From positions 34,213-98,212 of the forward strand of contig JBFXHX010000015.1 of NCBI GenBank assembly GCA_050176585.1: a stretch of 64,000 bases of DNA, written 5' to 3'. Below, piece after piece: positions 45,245 to 55,269 of the stretch (its first letter is position 1; every line of letters starts with the position of its first letter). The stretch is from CAYYWP01 sp050176585 (GTDB lineage: Bacteria > Desulfobacterota > Binatia > HRBIN30 > CADEER01). Under the pieces are notes generated by a model, which worked only from the letters and a program-made list of their open reading frames with translations, was not told where the DNA came from and did not search any database. The position numbers were made by a program, and so were the translations under genes.

Positions 45245-45907
45245 TCACAGCGGTCCCGAGATGACCAGGTGGCGGTCCGATACGGCCGCGACCTCGAGCT
45301 TGTCGAGCGAGGCGTCGCGTACCTGCTGCCGCACCTCCTCCGCGGTGTACGCGGCCAGCAGTGAATTGAAGAAGTCTTGGCGCAAGACGTCGGGCTCGCC
45401 TGCCGCATAGCGGTCGACCAGTGCCTGTGCCGCCGCTCGGCTGGCCGGGCGCATGAGATCCATCAGGAACACCGGCGTTCCTGCCGGGAACGCGCTGGCT
45501 AGCCAGGCCCAGAGCGCGCCAGCGTCCGCCAGGTGGTGCAGCAGGCTGTTGCTGATCACCAGGTCGTACCGGGCGTGCGGCAGAGCCCAACTCGGCAGGT
45601 GCGCCTCGGCGAATGCAACGCGCGTGGCGAGGCCCGCCTGGCGCGCCGCGGCGCGGGCGAGGGCGAGCATGGCGGGCGATGCGTCGATGCCGTCGACCTC
45701 CCAGCCGGGATACGCGCGCGCGAAGCGGAAGGTGATGTCGCCCGGTCCACATCCGAGGTCCAGTGCCACACCGGCCGCTGCCGCCCCGCGATGGTGAGCG
45801 CGCAGCAGCGCGATGAACCGGCTGTGTGGCTCGTCGAAATCCGCTTGCGCATAGGCCAGAGCCTGCACGGGATCGATCATCAACTCTGGCTCGGGAATGC
45901 GGTTCAT
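45245..45907 (-). CDS. Class I SAM-dependent methyltransferase
   Basis: This 220-residue methyltransferase has motif I LDLGCGPGDITFRFA near residue 50, DGIDASPAMLALA in motif II and SNSLLHHLAD in motif IV. The first ATG at 45907 overlaps the stop of the glycosylase gene by ATGA, which fixes the start and shows translational coupling. The acceptor is unknown. Coupling with a DNA repair glycosylase is curious, but both may be general housekeeping genes. Confidence 0.82.
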   Translation of the reverse strand: MNRIPEPELMIDPVQALAYAQADFDEPHSRFIALLRAHHRGAAAAGVALDLGCGPGDITFRFARAYPGWEVDGIDASPAMLALARAAARQAGLATRVAFAEAHLPSWALPHARYDLVISNSLLHHLADAGALWAWLASAFPAGTPVFLMDLMRPASRAAAQALVDRYAAGEPDVLRQDFFNSLLAAYTAEEVRQQVRDASLDKLEVAAVSDRHLVISGPL

Positions 45908-46653
45908 GCTTGGCGGTCTCCGCGCCTGCGCGGCTTCGCGTGGAGCTCTGTCGCAGGCGATGCGCGTTTGCGCCGCTTCACGGGCGGGCCGATCGTGCTT
46001 GTGGCCGCGTAGCCCGCTTGTTCGAATGCGCGCCACATGTACCAGCTCGCGACCGTGCGGTACGGCCGCCAGCGCTCGCCGAATGCGAGCAGCTCCTTGG
46101 GCCTGGGCATGTGCTTCTTGCCGTAGGTGACCGCCCAGCCTTTCTTGACGCCCAGATCATGGACGGGCAACACATCGGGCCGGCCGAGGCGGAAGATGAG
46201 GAACATCTCCACCGACCAGGCGCCGATGCCGCGCACCGACACCAGCCGATCCACGAGATCCTGATCCGACATCGCATGGGCTTGCTCGAGTGTGGGGACG
46301 ATGCCGACGAGGGTCTTGCGCGCGAGATCTTTGATCGCGAGCACCTTCGCACCCGAGAGACCGGTGGCGCGGAGAACCGGATCATGCAGCTCGAGCACGC
46401 GCTCCGGCGTGGGCACGCGCCCGTTGCCACTGAGCGCCTGGATGCGCGCGAAGATCGTGTTGGCGGCTTTGCCGGAGATCGATTGGTAGACGATGGCCTC
46501 GAGCAGCGCCTCGTACGGCGTGTGCGCCGCCGCCATCTCGAGCCGGAAGGCTTCCGTCTCGTCGATGAGGCGCTTCAGCTGCTCGTCGCGTTCGGCCAGA
46601 TGCAGCACCGCCGCGGCGAGGTCGAACGGCAGCGTTGGGGAGTTGGCAGACAT
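45904..46653 (-). CDS. alkA: DNA-3-methyladenine glycosylase II (AlkA-like)
   Basis: This 249-residue HhH-GPD protein has the hairpin VSVRGIGAWSVEMFLIF at about 139-154 and the catalytic aspartate D166 in PVHDLGV. It lacks the C-terminal FeS cysteines of endonuclease III. It removes alkylated purines from DNA. It is shorter than E. coli AlkA (282), missing the N-terminal beta domain, as in the compact AlkA group. The C-terminal 25 residues are Arg/Lys-rich, perhaps for DNA contact. Confidence 0.87.
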   Translation of the reverse strand: MSANSPTLPFDLAAAVLHLAERDEQLKRLIDETEAFRLEMAAAHTPYEALLEAIVYQSISGKAANTIFARIQALSGNGRVPTPERVLELHDPVLRATGLSGAKVLAIKDLARKTLVGIVPTLEQAHAMSDQDLVDRLVSVRGIGAWSVEMFLIFRLGRPDVLPVHDLGVKKGWAVTYGKKHMPRPKELLAFGERWRPYRTVASWYMWRAFEQAGYAATSTIGPPVKRRKRASPATELHAKPRRRGDRQA

Positions 46654-46809
46654 TTAGACCGGCGCTACGCGCCGCCCGAGCTGCTCGATGCAGGCGCATC
46701 GCGCTCGAGACCTGCGCGTTGCTAGTATACGTACGGGTCGCTTCGCCTTGCGCTGGAATGCCACCTGGACGGCGAGTAGTAAACTCACGCACGTCGAAGG
46801 AGAACCCGG

Positions 46810-47580
46810 ATGAACAGACTTGCCGGCAAGAGTGCAATCGTCACGGGCGCGGCCGGGGGTATCGGGCTCGCGACGGCGAAGCGCTTCGCCGCCGAGGGGG
46901 CGAAGGTGCTGATGGTGGACCTCGACGCCGACCGCTTGCGGCGCGAAGCCGAGGCGATCGCGCACCCGGCGCTCTCCTGGTTTGCGGCGGACGTCGCGCG
47001 CGAACACGACACCGCAGCCTACGTACAGGCAGCGATGGAGCGCAACGGCGCGATCGACGTGCTGGTGGCGAATGCGGGGATTCTCGGCCCCATCGCGCCG
47101 CTGACGGAGCTATCGGTCGAGGCGTTCGACGCCGTGCTCGCGGTGAACGTGCGCGGGGTCTGGCTCGCGATGAAACACGCCATTCCGCACATGCGCGCCC
47201 GCGGGCGCGGTGGCAGCGTCGTCTTGATCTCCTCGATCGCGGGCTTGAAAGGCTACGCCGGTATCGCGCCGTACACCGCGAGCAAGCACGCGGTGAAGGG
47301 GTTGATGCGCTCGGCTGCGATCGAGTGCGGCCCATTCGGCATCCGCGTGAACAGTGTGCATCCGGGCTCCACCCAGACGCGCATGATCGACGCCTTGGCG
47401 GAGGGCATCTCCCCGGGCGCGCCGGAGCGGGGACGCGCGGCGCTCGAAGGCTCCACGCTGCTCGGCCGGTACGCGACACCGGAAGAGATGGCGGAGGTGA
47501 TCCTGTTCCTGGCGAGCGACGAGAGCAGCTTCTGCACCGGAGGGGTCTTTCCCGTCGACGGCGGCCAGTCGACGAAGTGA
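46810..47580 (+). CDS. SDR family oxidoreductase
   Basis: This 256-residue classical short-chain dehydrogenase has TGAAGGIG at 12-19, VANAGILG near 86, the catalytic Y155 and K159 in YTASK and a serine in LISSIAG near 140. D37-x-D after the second strand suggests NAD preference. GAAGGAGAA gives a ribosome site. It is likely to oxidise an alcohol or reduce a ketone. It stands alone, convergent with the RND pump operon. Confidence 0.9.
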   Translation: MNRLAGKSAIVTGAAGGIGLATAKRFAAEGAKVLMVDLDADRLRREAEAIAHPALSWFAADVAREHDTAAYVQAAMERNGAIDVLVANAGILGPIAPLTELSVEAFDAVLAVNVRGVWLAMKHAIPHMRARGRGGSVVLISSIAGLKGYAGIAPYTASKHAVKGLMRSAAIECGPFGIRVNSVHPGSTQTRMIDALAEGISPGAPERGRAALEGSTLLGRYATPEEMAEVILFLASDESSFCTGGVFPVDGGQSTK

Positions 47581-47592
47581 AAGCGATCGCGC

Positions 47593-50500
47593 TCAGGCCG
47601 TCGGCGGCGGGGTCGGGTTAGCGGCTGGATCGCCAGCGGCCGCGCCGACGCCCAGAGGCGCGCTCACCGGTGCCGGCCGGGCGCCCCAGAGCTCGTCGAT
47701 CGCCACGTAGAACACGGGGACGAACGGCAACGCGAACAGCGTAGAGGCGATCATGCCGCCGAATACCACGGTGCCGATCGCCTGCTGGCTCGCGGCTCCG
47801 GCGCCGCTGGCGGTGAGCAGCGGTACCACGCCGAGAATGAAGGCCATGGAGGTCATGAGGATCGGACGGAAGCGCCGGCGCAGCGCTTCCACCGCGGCCT
47901 CTCTGGCCGCCAGGCCCTCGCGCCGCAGCTGGCGCGCGAACTCGACGATGAGAATCGCATTCTTCGCCGCCAGCGCGATGATGAGCACGAGGCCGATCTG
48001 CGTATACAGCGTGATCGGGAAGCGCCGGACCAGCAGCGCGAGGACGATGCCGAGCACCGCCATGGGCACCGTGAGCACGACGGTGATCGGATCGCTCCAG
48101 CTCTCGTACTGCGCCGCGAGCACCAGGAACACGAGCAGGATCGACAACGCGAAGATGAGGTAGACCTGTCCGCCGACGAGCTGCTCCTGGTACGAAAGGC
48201 CGGTCCAATCGTACGCCATGCCGGCGGGCAGCAGCGCAGACGCCAGCCGCTCCATTTCGTCCATCGCCTGGCCGGAGCTGAAGCGGGGCATCGGGATGCC
48301 GGTGATCGCGCCGCTCGGGTAGAGGTTGTAGCGGGTGATGAGCTCCGATCCGAGAGTGCGCCGCACGTTCAAGAGCGCGCCGAGCGGCACCATCTGTCCC
48401 GCGTCGTTCGCGACATACAGGCGCCCGATGTCGTTCAAACCGCGGCGGTGATCGGCGCCGGCTTGCAGGCGCACCTGGAAGCTCTGGTTGAACTTGTTGA
48501 ACTGGTTCACGTACGCGGAACCGAGATACGTCTGCAGGGTCTGGAAGACCTCGTTCACCGGGACCCCCAGCGACTCGGCCATGATGCGATCGATGTCGAG
48601 GTACAGCTGCGGGCTATCGGCGCGGAACGTCGTAAACGCGAGCCGCAAGAACCCGGGCTTCGCCTGCGCCTCGTCCAGGATTTCACGCACTATCTTCTGC
48701 AGCTCGGCCAGCCCCGCGCCCCCGCGATCCTCCACCATCATCTGGAAGCCGAATGCGGTCCCCAGGCCGGGGATCGGCGACGGCGGCAGTACCGCGAACA
48801 CGGCCTTTTCGATGTCGGCGAAGCGCCGCTGGAGGTCGGCGAGGATCTGCAGCTGCGAGAGGCCGGCCGGCCGCTTGTCCCAGTCCTCGTAAATGGCGAA
48901 CACCGTGGCCATATTGGAGAGCTTTGCCGAATCGAGGGCGGAATAGCCGCCGATCGTGACCCAGCCTTTGATGCCGGGCGCCTCTTTCAGGACCGCATCG
49001 ATGCTGGAGGCGACCTCGCGGACGCGCGGCTGCGCCGCGCCGGGCGGCAGCTGTGCGATGATCACGCAGTACCCCTGGTCTTCCAGCGGCACCAGCGCGG
49101 TCGGGTACAGCGCGAATCCCGCCGTGCCGGCGGCGATCAGCGCGAAGAACACGGCAACCATGAGCCGCGGCCGGCGCACCATGCGCCGGACGAGCGCGAC
49201 GTAGCGGCGCTCCAACGCGGCGTAGACGGCGTTGAAGCCGCGGTAGAGCCAGTTCACGCGCCGATTCGGCGGTTGCGCGCGCAGGTAGAGCGCGCACTGG
49301 GTCGGCTTCAGCGTCAGTGCGTTCAGCGCGCTGATGATCGCGGTCGCGGCGATTACCAGCGCGAATTGCCGAAACATTTGTCCCGTGATGCCGGGTAGAA
49401 ACGAGGCGGGCAGAAACACCGATACGAGGACCAGCGTAATGCCCAACACCGGACCGGTGAGCTCGCGCATGGCCTCAATGGCGGCCTCCCGCGGTGCGAG
49501 GCCGCGTTCGATGTGATGCGATGCGTTCTCGACGATGACGATCGCGTCATCCACGACGATGCCGATGGCGAGAATGAGGGCGAACAGCGTCATGAGGTTC
49601 ACGCTGAAGCCGAGCAGCGCCATCGCCGCGAATGCCCCGATGATGGTCACCGGCACCGTCGTGGCCGGGACCAGCGTGGCGCGGAAATTCTGCAGGAACA
49701 GCATGATGACGATCAGCACCAACACGCCGGCGGCGATCAGCGTCTGATAGACCGCATCGATTGATTGATTGATGAACAGCGTCGTGTCGTAGAGCGATGT
49801 GTGCTGGAGGCCCGCCGGGAACGACGCGCGCATGCTGGCCATCAGCTCGCGCACGTCGCTCGCCACATCCAGCGCGTTCGCGCCCGGCAGCGCGAATACG
49901 GCGATGTGGGCGGCCTTCTTGCCGTTCAGGCGGGAGAAGATCGAGTACACCTGCTGGCTGAGCTCGACGCGCGCGACATCCTTGACCCGCACCAGCGCCG
50001 AGCTCGGGGTTTCCGTGCTGCCCTGCTGCAGCTCGGCGACTTGTGTCGAGGGCGGGCGCCCCTTGACGATGATGTTTTCGAATTGGGTGACGTCGGACAG
50101 GCGTCCGAGCGCGTTGACCGTGAACTGGAACACCTGATCCTGCGGCACCGGCGGGCCGCCGAGCTGGCCCGCCGCGACCTGGAGGTTCTGGCTTTGGATG
50201 GCGTTCTGGACGTCGAGCACCGTCAGGCCGAACGCCATCAGCTTCTGGGGATCGACCCAGATGCGCATGCTGTATGGACCGGCGCCGAGCACTTGAACCT
50301 GACCGACGCCCGGCAAACGCGCGATCGGATTCTGCAGGTTGATCAGCGCGTAGTTGCTGAGGAACGGCTCGTCGAAACGGTCCTCGTCCGAATACAGCGA
50401 CTCGATCAGGAGGATGTTGGTGCTCACCTTGCGGACGTTGACGCCCTGCGCCTGTACGGGCTGCGGCAGTTGCGACAAGGCGCCGTTCGCCGCGTTCTGC

Positions 50501-50820
50501 ACCAGCGCGAGCGACGTATCGAGATCGGTGCCGACCGCGAACGTGATCGTCAGCGTGTAGCTGCCGTCGCTGCCGCTGGTCGACTGCATGTAGATCGAGT
50601 TCTCGACGCCGTTGATGAGCTGCTCGATGGGGATGCCCACGGTGGTGGCCACCACCTCGGCGCTCGCGCCCGGGTAGTTGGTCGAGACCTGAATCGTCGG
50701 CGGGACGATGTTGGGGTACTCGGCGACGGGCAGGCGCAGCAGGCACACTGCGCCGAGCACGACTGTGACGATCGCGATTACATTCGCGAGGATCGGCCGC
50801 TCGATGAAGAACTTCGACAT
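47593..50820 (-). CDS. RND multidrug efflux permease (AcrB/MexB, HAE-1 family)
   Basis: This 1075-residue, 12-helix inner-membrane pump shows the HAE-1 signatures: the first helix IVTVVLGAVCLLRLPVAEYP, the proton-relay aspartates in ILAIGIVVDDAIVIVEN near residue 405 and the relay lysine in LAAKNAILIVEFARQ near 930. The large periplasmic porter loops lie between helices 1-2 and 7-8. It works with the adaptor and outer-membrane channel encoded just upstream to expel hydrophobic compounds, driven by protons. The C-terminal end is Pro-rich and lacks a TetR neighbour. Confidence 0.95.
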   Translation of the reverse strand: MSKFFIERPILANVIAIVTVVLGAVCLLRLPVAEYPNIVPPTIQVSTNYPGASAEVVATTVGIPIEQLINGVENSIYMQSTSGSDGSYTLTITFAVGTDLDTSLALVQNAANGALSQLPQPVQAQGVNVRKVSTNILLIESLYSDEDRFDEPFLSNYALINLQNPIARLPGVGQVQVLGAGPYSMRIWVDPQKLMAFGLTVLDVQNAIQSQNLQVAAGQLGGPPVPQDQVFQFTVNALGRLSDVTQFENIIVKGRPPSTQVAELQQGSTETPSSALVRVKDVARVELSQQVYSIFSRLNGKKAAHIAVFALPGANALDVASDVRELMASMRASFPAGLQHTSLYDTTLFINQSIDAVYQTLIAAGVLVLIVIMLFLQNFRATLVPATTVPVTIIGAFAAMALLGFSVNLMTLFALILAIGIVVDDAIVIVENASHHIERGLAPREAAIEAMRELTGPVLGITLVLVSVFLPASFLPGITGQMFRQFALVIAATAIISALNALTLKPTQCALYLRAQPPNRRVNWLYRGFNAVYAALERRYVALVRRMVRRPRLMVAVFFALIAAGTAGFALYPTALVPLEDQGYCVIIAQLPPGAAQPRVREVASSIDAVLKEAPGIKGWVTIGGYSALDSAKLSNMATVFAIYEDWDKRPAGLSQLQILADLQRRFADIEKAVFAVLPPSPIPGLGTAFGFQMMVEDRGGAGLAELQKIVREILDEAQAKPGFLRLAFTTFRADSPQLYLDIDRIMAESLGVPVNEVFQTLQTYLGSAYVNQFNKFNQSFQVRLQAGADHRRGLNDIGRLYVANDAGQMVPLGALLNVRRTLGSELITRYNLYPSGAITGIPMPRFSSGQAMDEMERLASALLPAGMAYDWTGLSYQEQLVGGQVYLIFALSILLVFLVLAAQYESWSDPITVVLTVPMAVLGIVLALLVRRFPITLYTQIGLVLIIALAAKNAILIVEFARQLRREGLAAREAAVEALRRRFRPILMTSMAFILGVVPLLTASGAGAASQQAIGTVVFGGMIASTLFALPFVPVFYVAIDELWGARPAPVSAPLGVGAAAGDPAANPTPPPTA

Positions 50821-50838
50821 GCAGCCGGCTCGCGGCGC

Positions 50839-52149
50839 CTAGGACGTGGGCATCGGCGTGACGGTCACCACCGCCGGCACCGCCGTGCGCGCCCCGGAGC
50901 GCTCTGCCGCCACCTTGCGTCCCGGTACCGCGCGCGCGAGGCCCGCGACCACCACCCAGTCGCCCGGTTGCAGTCCGTCCTCGATGACGTATCGATGGCC
51001 GACCTGTGCGCCGGTCTTGATCGGGCGGCGCTCGACGACATCGGCGGCGTTGACGACGAGCGCGTATTCGCCCTGCTGGTCGAACGCGATCGCGTCTCCC
51101 GGGAGCAGCAAGGCCTCGCGCGGCGCGCCGGTCGGGATGCGGACGCGCGCGAAGAGGCCCGGCAGAACACCCGGCTCGGGATTCGGAAAAACCGCGCGCA
51201 GCTCGAGCGTGCCCGTCCGCGGTGCGACCGACAGGGCCGCGAAGTCGAGCGTGCCCGCATGCGGATAGCCCTCTTCCTCGAGCAAGCCGAACGCGGCGGG
51301 TATCGCCAGCTCCGCCAGCGGGCCATGCCGGCCGCCCTGCTGCTGGCCGAGGATGCGCAGCAGCTCGCGCTCGTCGATCGTGAAATAGACATACAGGGGA
51401 TCGGTCTTGTCGATCTGTGCGAGCGTCGCCGGCTTGCCGACGCCGCCCACCAGATTGCCCGGATCGATGAGGTGCCGGCCCATGCGGCCAGCGAAGGGAG
51501 CGGTGACCTGCGTGTAGCTCAGATTGAGCTGCGCGAGCTCGACTTGCGCTTCGGCCGCGTGCAAAGCCGCGAGCGAGGAGTCGCGCTCGTACTCCCAGCG
51601 ATCGACTTGCGTCTGGGGAGCCGAATCCTGCCGCACGAGATCTCGGTAGCGCGCCAGCTCGGTCTCGGCGTGGCGGACCGCAGCCTTCTCCGCGGCCACC
51701 TGCGCTTGCGCCTGCTGCAGCTGGGCGCGGTATTGGTCTTGCTGGATGGTAAAGAGCAGATCCCCCTTGCGCACGCGCGCGCCGTCGGTGAAGTGGACCC
51801 GCTCGAGGTAGCCCTCGACGCGCGCGATCAGCGCTACCGAATCGGTCGCCGCGGTGTTGCCGGTCAGCTCCACGTAGTCGGTGACCGGCTGGCGTACCGG
51901 CTGGGCGACCGTGACCGACGGCGGTGCGGGTGCCGGGGCGCTCTGTGGATCACAGCCGGCCGCGAAGCAGGCCGCGGCGAACGCGAGCAGCAGGCCGATG
52001 ACTGGCTCGCGACCGGTGCGCCGGAGCAGAGCCGGCGTTGTCTCGCTGCGATGCGCGGGGGCTCCGCGACCGCGGGCCGCCGATCGCCGACGCCGAGCCC
52101 GCCCGGCAACCGACAACTCCGCCGCGGCGCGCCGATTTTGCATTCTCAT
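50839..52149 (-). CDS. RND periplasmic adaptor (membrane fusion protein)
   Basis: This 436-residue adaptor has an unusually Arg-rich N-terminal extension (about 50 residues) before a lipoprotein signal ending in the lipobox CFAAGC. The lipoyl/barrel half-motifs (YVELTGNTAATDSVALIARVEGYLERVHF and TQVTAPFAGRMGRHLIDPG) flank an alpha-hairpin with heptads. It joins the permease and channel across the periplasm. It begins 23 bases after the channel gene and is followed 18 bases on by the permease. The start may lie inside the basic extension. Confidence 0.9.
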   Translation of the reverse strand: MRMQNRRAAAELSVAGRARRRRSAARGRGAPAHRSETTPALLRRTGREPVIGLLLAFAAACFAAGCDPQSAPAPAPPSVTVAQPVRQPVTDYVELTGNTAATDSVALIARVEGYLERVHFTDGARVRKGDLLFTIQQDQYRAQLQQAQAQVAAEKAAVRHAETELARYRDLVRQDSAPQTQVDRWEYERDSSLAALHAAEAQVELAQLNLSYTQVTAPFAGRMGRHLIDPGNLVGGVGKPATLAQIDKTDPLYVYFTIDERELLRILGQQQGGRHGPLAELAIPAAFGLLEEEGYPHAGTLDFAALSVAPRTGTLELRAVFPNPEPGVLPGLFARVRIPTGAPREALLLPGDAIAFDQQGEYALVVNAADVVERRPIKTGAQVGHRYVIEDGLQPGDWVVVAGLARAVPGRKVAAERSGARTAVPAVVTVTPMPTS

Positions 52150-52172
52150 CGCGCGAACACCTGATCCGGGGA

Positions 52173-53780
52173 TTACCATTCCGGCGGGCGGACCGACGGG
52201 CTGGCATCTTCTGGACCTGGAAGCCCGGGCGCCTCTGGTGCCAGCAACTCGGGGGTGAGCAGCGTGCCCCAGTCCGTGCGCTCGGACATCTCCTCCGCCG
52301 TCTCTCGCGGCACGAAGTCGTTGCCGTCGCGAATCTGCCAGCCACCGCCGAGGGCTCGATAGACGGCGATCAGCCCCAGCGGCACGTTGCCGCGCGCGAC
52401 CGCCAGGTTGTCCTCCGCCTCGAGCAGATTCTGCTCGGCGTTCAGCACGGTGGTGAAATCCGCGGTGCCGTCTTTGTACTCGTTCATCGCGATCGACAGC
52501 GCACCACGCGCCGCGTCGGCGCTCGCCTCCAGCAGCGCGACCTGCTGGCGCGACTGTACGAACACCGCGATGCCATTCTCCACTTCCTGTTGCGCATCCA
52601 GCACGGCGCTCTGATATCCGACCAGCAGCTCCTGGAAGCGCGCGTCCTGCACGCGCACGTTGTTGCTGATGCGCCCGTAATTGAGCACGTTCCACTGCAC
52701 CGCCGGGCCGACGGAATACGCCACGCTCTTCGACGTGAACACGTCGCCCAGGCTGGCGCGGCCGATATCGGTCGAGAGCGTGCCGACATTGCCTACGAGG
52801 CTGAACGCGGGCAGCAGATCGGCCTTCGCCACGCCGATCTGTGCGCATTGCGCAGCGGCTTGTAGCTCCGCGTGCCGAACGTCGGGCCGCCGCCGGAGCA
52901 GCTCGGCGGGAATGCCGGCCGCCACCTGTGCCGGCGCGACGGGAATCGCGGACGCCGTGTCGAGAAGCTCCCGCACTCCGCCCGGCGGCATGCCGAGCAG
53001 GACGCTCAGCGCGTTCTTGGCCTGCTGCAGCTCGATCGTGAGCTCCGGGATCGCAGCTGCGGTCGACGCCAGCACGTTCTCGGCCTGGTACACGTCGCGC
53101 TTCGTGACGACGCCGCCGTGAAATCGGGCGCGGGCGATCTTGAGCGCCAGCTGCTGTTTCTCGATGTTCGCCCGCGCGATCGCCATCCGCTCTTCGAGCG
53201 TGCGGATCTGGACGTACGTGCTCGCCACGTCGCCCGTGAGCGTCACCAGCAGATCGTCATAGCTGGCGACGGACGCGAGAAACGCGTTGTCGGCCGACTG
53301 GATCCCGCGCCGCACCTTGCCCCACACGTCGAGCTCCCAGGCCGCCTGCGCGCCGAAGAAGCTCTGCCAATACGTGTTGTCGACGATGTTGTACGGCAGC
53401 GACAGCGGGATCCGATTGTAGCTGACGGAGGCCGCGGCCTGTTGCTGCTGCGGGTAGAGCTCCCCGATGGCGAGACCCAGCTGCGCACGCGACTCGAGCA
53501 CGCGTATGCCGGCCATGAGCAGGGTGAGGTTCTGTCGATAGGCCGTCGCGATGAGCTGCTCCAGCACGGGGTCATCGAACACGCGCCACCACGCCGCATA
53601 TTCCTGCCGCGTGGTGTCGACCGCGGGATCGGCGGCCTCGAGCCAATGGTCCGCGACCGGCGCGGATGGTGGCTCATAATTCGGACCTATGAGGCATCCC
53701 CCGAGCCAGAGCGCTGGCGCAAGCAGCACGACCCCGTGCACGCGCGCGGCGGCATTGATAGCGGCCCGTATGTGCCTCAC
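52173..53780 (-). CDS. Outer-membrane efflux channel (NodT/OprM family lipoprotein)
   Basis: This 535-residue protein has a lipoprotein signal (VVLLAPALWLGGC) followed by the NodT start IGPNYEPPSAPVADHW and two TolC-like repeats rich in coiled coil. It begins at the GTG at 53780, which has GGGGGGAG just upstream; an ATG at 53837 is an alternative. It completes a tripartite pump, in the order channel, adaptor, permease, which differs from the commoner adaptor-permease-channel order. The C-terminal 50 residues are Pro/Glu-rich. Confidence 0.92.
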   Translation of the reverse strand: MRHIRAAINAAARVHGVVLLAPALWLGGCLIGPNYEPPSAPVADHWLEAADPAVDTTRQEYAAWWRVFDDPVLEQLIATAYRQNLTLLMAGIRVLESRAQLGLAIGELYPQQQQAAASVSYNRIPLSLPYNIVDNTYWQSFFGAQAAWELDVWGKVRRGIQSADNAFLASVASYDDLLVTLTGDVASTYVQIRTLEERMAIARANIEKQQLALKIARARFHGGVVTKRDVYQAENVLASTAAAIPELTIELQQAKNALSVLLGMPPGGVRELLDTASAIPVAPAQVAAGIPAELLRRRPDVRHAELQAAAQCAQIGVAKADLLPAFSLVGNVGTLSTDIGRASLGDVFTSKSVAYSVGPAVQWNVLNYGRISNNVRVQDARFQELLVGYQSAVLDAQQEVENGIAVFVQSRQQVALLEASADAARGALSIAMNEYKDGTADFTTVLNAEQNLLEAEDNLAVARGNVPLGLIAVYRALGGGWQIRDGNDFVPRETAEEMSERTDWGTLLTPELLAPEAPGLPGPEDASPSVRPPEW

Positions 53781-53951
53781 CCGTCTCCCCCCCTTTGCCA
53801 CTGGGGTGCATCCTCCGATGGCTACGATCCGGTGCATATAATCCCCGTGGCGCGACGGAAAGCGACGAACGCGCGCGGTGGCTCGCGCGACCGCGTGCAC
53901 CGCCGAGTGGCTCGATTTGACAGAGCGGCTCAACGCCGGAAGGCTGCGCGC

Positions 53952-54482
53952 ATGTACTCGGTGCGACGCCTTCCGTGGATCTGCGGGCTGGTGCTGCTCG
54001 CGTCGACGGCACTGGCCGGTCCACCCGTGCCGGCGGGCGCCCCATCGCTGATCCGCGCCACGGCGCCCGACCTCCTCGCGGCGGTGCGCGCGCCCGGCGC
54101 GGCCGCGACGCTCGTGAACGTGTGGGCCACGTGGTGCATTCCGTGCCGCGAGGAGTTTGGCGACCTGCTGCGGCTGCGCGCGGCATACGCCGATCGCGGC
54201 CTGCGGGTGCTGTTCGTCTCCGGCGACTTCGACAGCGAGCGCGCGCAGGTCGAAGCGTTCCTGCGCGATCACGGCGTGAGCTTCGTGACGTACCTGAAAA
54301 CCGGGGATGACATGCAGTTCATCGACGCCCTCGATCCGCAGTGGACCGGCGCGCTGCCGGCGACGTTCATCTACGATCGGCAGGGAACCCGGCGGCAGTC
54401 GCTGTTTGGCAAGTCGAGCTATGCGGCGCTCGAGGAGCTGGTGAATGGCGCCCTGGCCGACTCCGCGTCGACGGCCAAGTGA
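53952..54482 (+). CDS. TlpA/ResA-like exported thioredoxin
   Basis: This 176-residue protein has a signal or anchor (WICGLVLLASTALAG) and a thioredoxin fold with the redox pair C62-x-x-C65 in VWATWCIPCREEFG. TlpA-like proteins reduce periplasmic disulfides, for example in cytochrome or copper-enzyme maturation. GGAAGG at 53938-53943 supports the ATG. It is divergent from the efflux operon; a perfect TATAAT at 53837-53842 could be its -10 box, without a clear -35. It is followed by another thioredoxin-fold gene. Confidence 0.85.
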   Translation: MYSVRRLPWICGLVLLASTALAGPPVPAGAPSLIRATAPDLLAAVRAPGAAATLVNVWATWCIPCREEFGDLLRLRAAYADRGLRVLFVSGDFDSERAQVEAFLRDHGVSFVTYLKTGDDMQFIDALDPQWTGALPATFIYDRQGTRRQSLFGKSSYAALEELVNGALADSASTAK

Positions 54483-54608
54483 TCAGAGAAGGGCGAGCGC
54501 CCAAAGTATGTCAATGGGCACACCGTGTGCAGAGATGAAGGCACCGCGCGCAGGCCTTGCCCGGGGGCGCTCGTGCCGGGCCGATGCAACCGCAAAGGAG
54601 AAACGCCA

Positions 54609-55211
54609 ATGCGCCGCACGTTGATGACTGCGATTCTCGCCACCGCGCTCTTCGCCGCTGCCGCGAGCTTTGCGCTGCAGCTCGGCGATCCCCCACCGGA
54701 GCGCGACGTGAAGATGAAGAGCGTCGACGGCCGGAACATCGCTATTGCGGATGTCGCCGGCGCGCGCGGTACGCTCGTCATCTTCAGCTGCAATCACTGC
54801 CCATGGGTGAAAGCGTGGGAGCCGCGGATCGCCGACCTCGGTAACGCGTACGCACAGCGCGGCATCGGTGTGATCGCGATCAACGCCAACGATCCGGCGG
54901 GCCACAAGGAGGATCGCTTCGATCATATGGTCACGCGCGCGCGTGAGCGCGGCTTTCAATTTCCGTACGTCGTGGACAGCGGCTCGCGAGTCGCCAAGGC
55001 GTTCGGGGCGAGCCGCACGCCGGAGGTCTTCCTGTTCGATGGTGCCGGTCGTCTGGTGTACCACGGCGCCATCGATGACAACGCGCAGGACGCCACCGCG
55101 GTGAAACACCACTACCTCCGCGAAGCCCTCGAGGCGGTGGCGACCGAGAAGCCAGTCGCGGTCGGCCAGACCAAAGCCTTAGGCTGCGGAATCAAGTTCT
55201 ACGGAAGCTGA
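54609..55211 (+). CDS. Exported redoxin/thioredoxin-family protein
   Basis: This 200-residue protein has a signal peptide (LMTAILATALFAAAASFA) and an AhpC/TSA-like redoxin domain with the CNHCPWV active site, C61 and C64. The CNHCPW form is typical of a family of periplasmic thiol oxidoreductases distinct from TlpA. A mid-region insertion (AINANDPAGHKEDRFDHM) and the RTPEVFLFDGAG loop are family features. AAGGAG precedes the ATG. It is likely co-regulated with the TlpA-like gene 126 bases upstream. Confidence 0.83.
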   Translation: MRRTLMTAILATALFAAAASFALQLGDPPPERDVKMKSVDGRNIAIADVAGARGTLVIFSCNHCPWVKAWEPRIADLGNAYAQRGIGVIAINANDPAGHKEDRFDHMVTRARERGFQFPYVVDSGSRVAKAFGASRTPEVFLFDGAGRLVYHGAIDDNAQDATAVKHHYLREALEAVATEKPVAVGQTKALGCGIKFYGS

Positions 55212-55269
55212 GGTGTGCCGTTCGGTCGACGAGCGACGGTGCGCGGCCGATCTACCGCTCTTCCTGGCC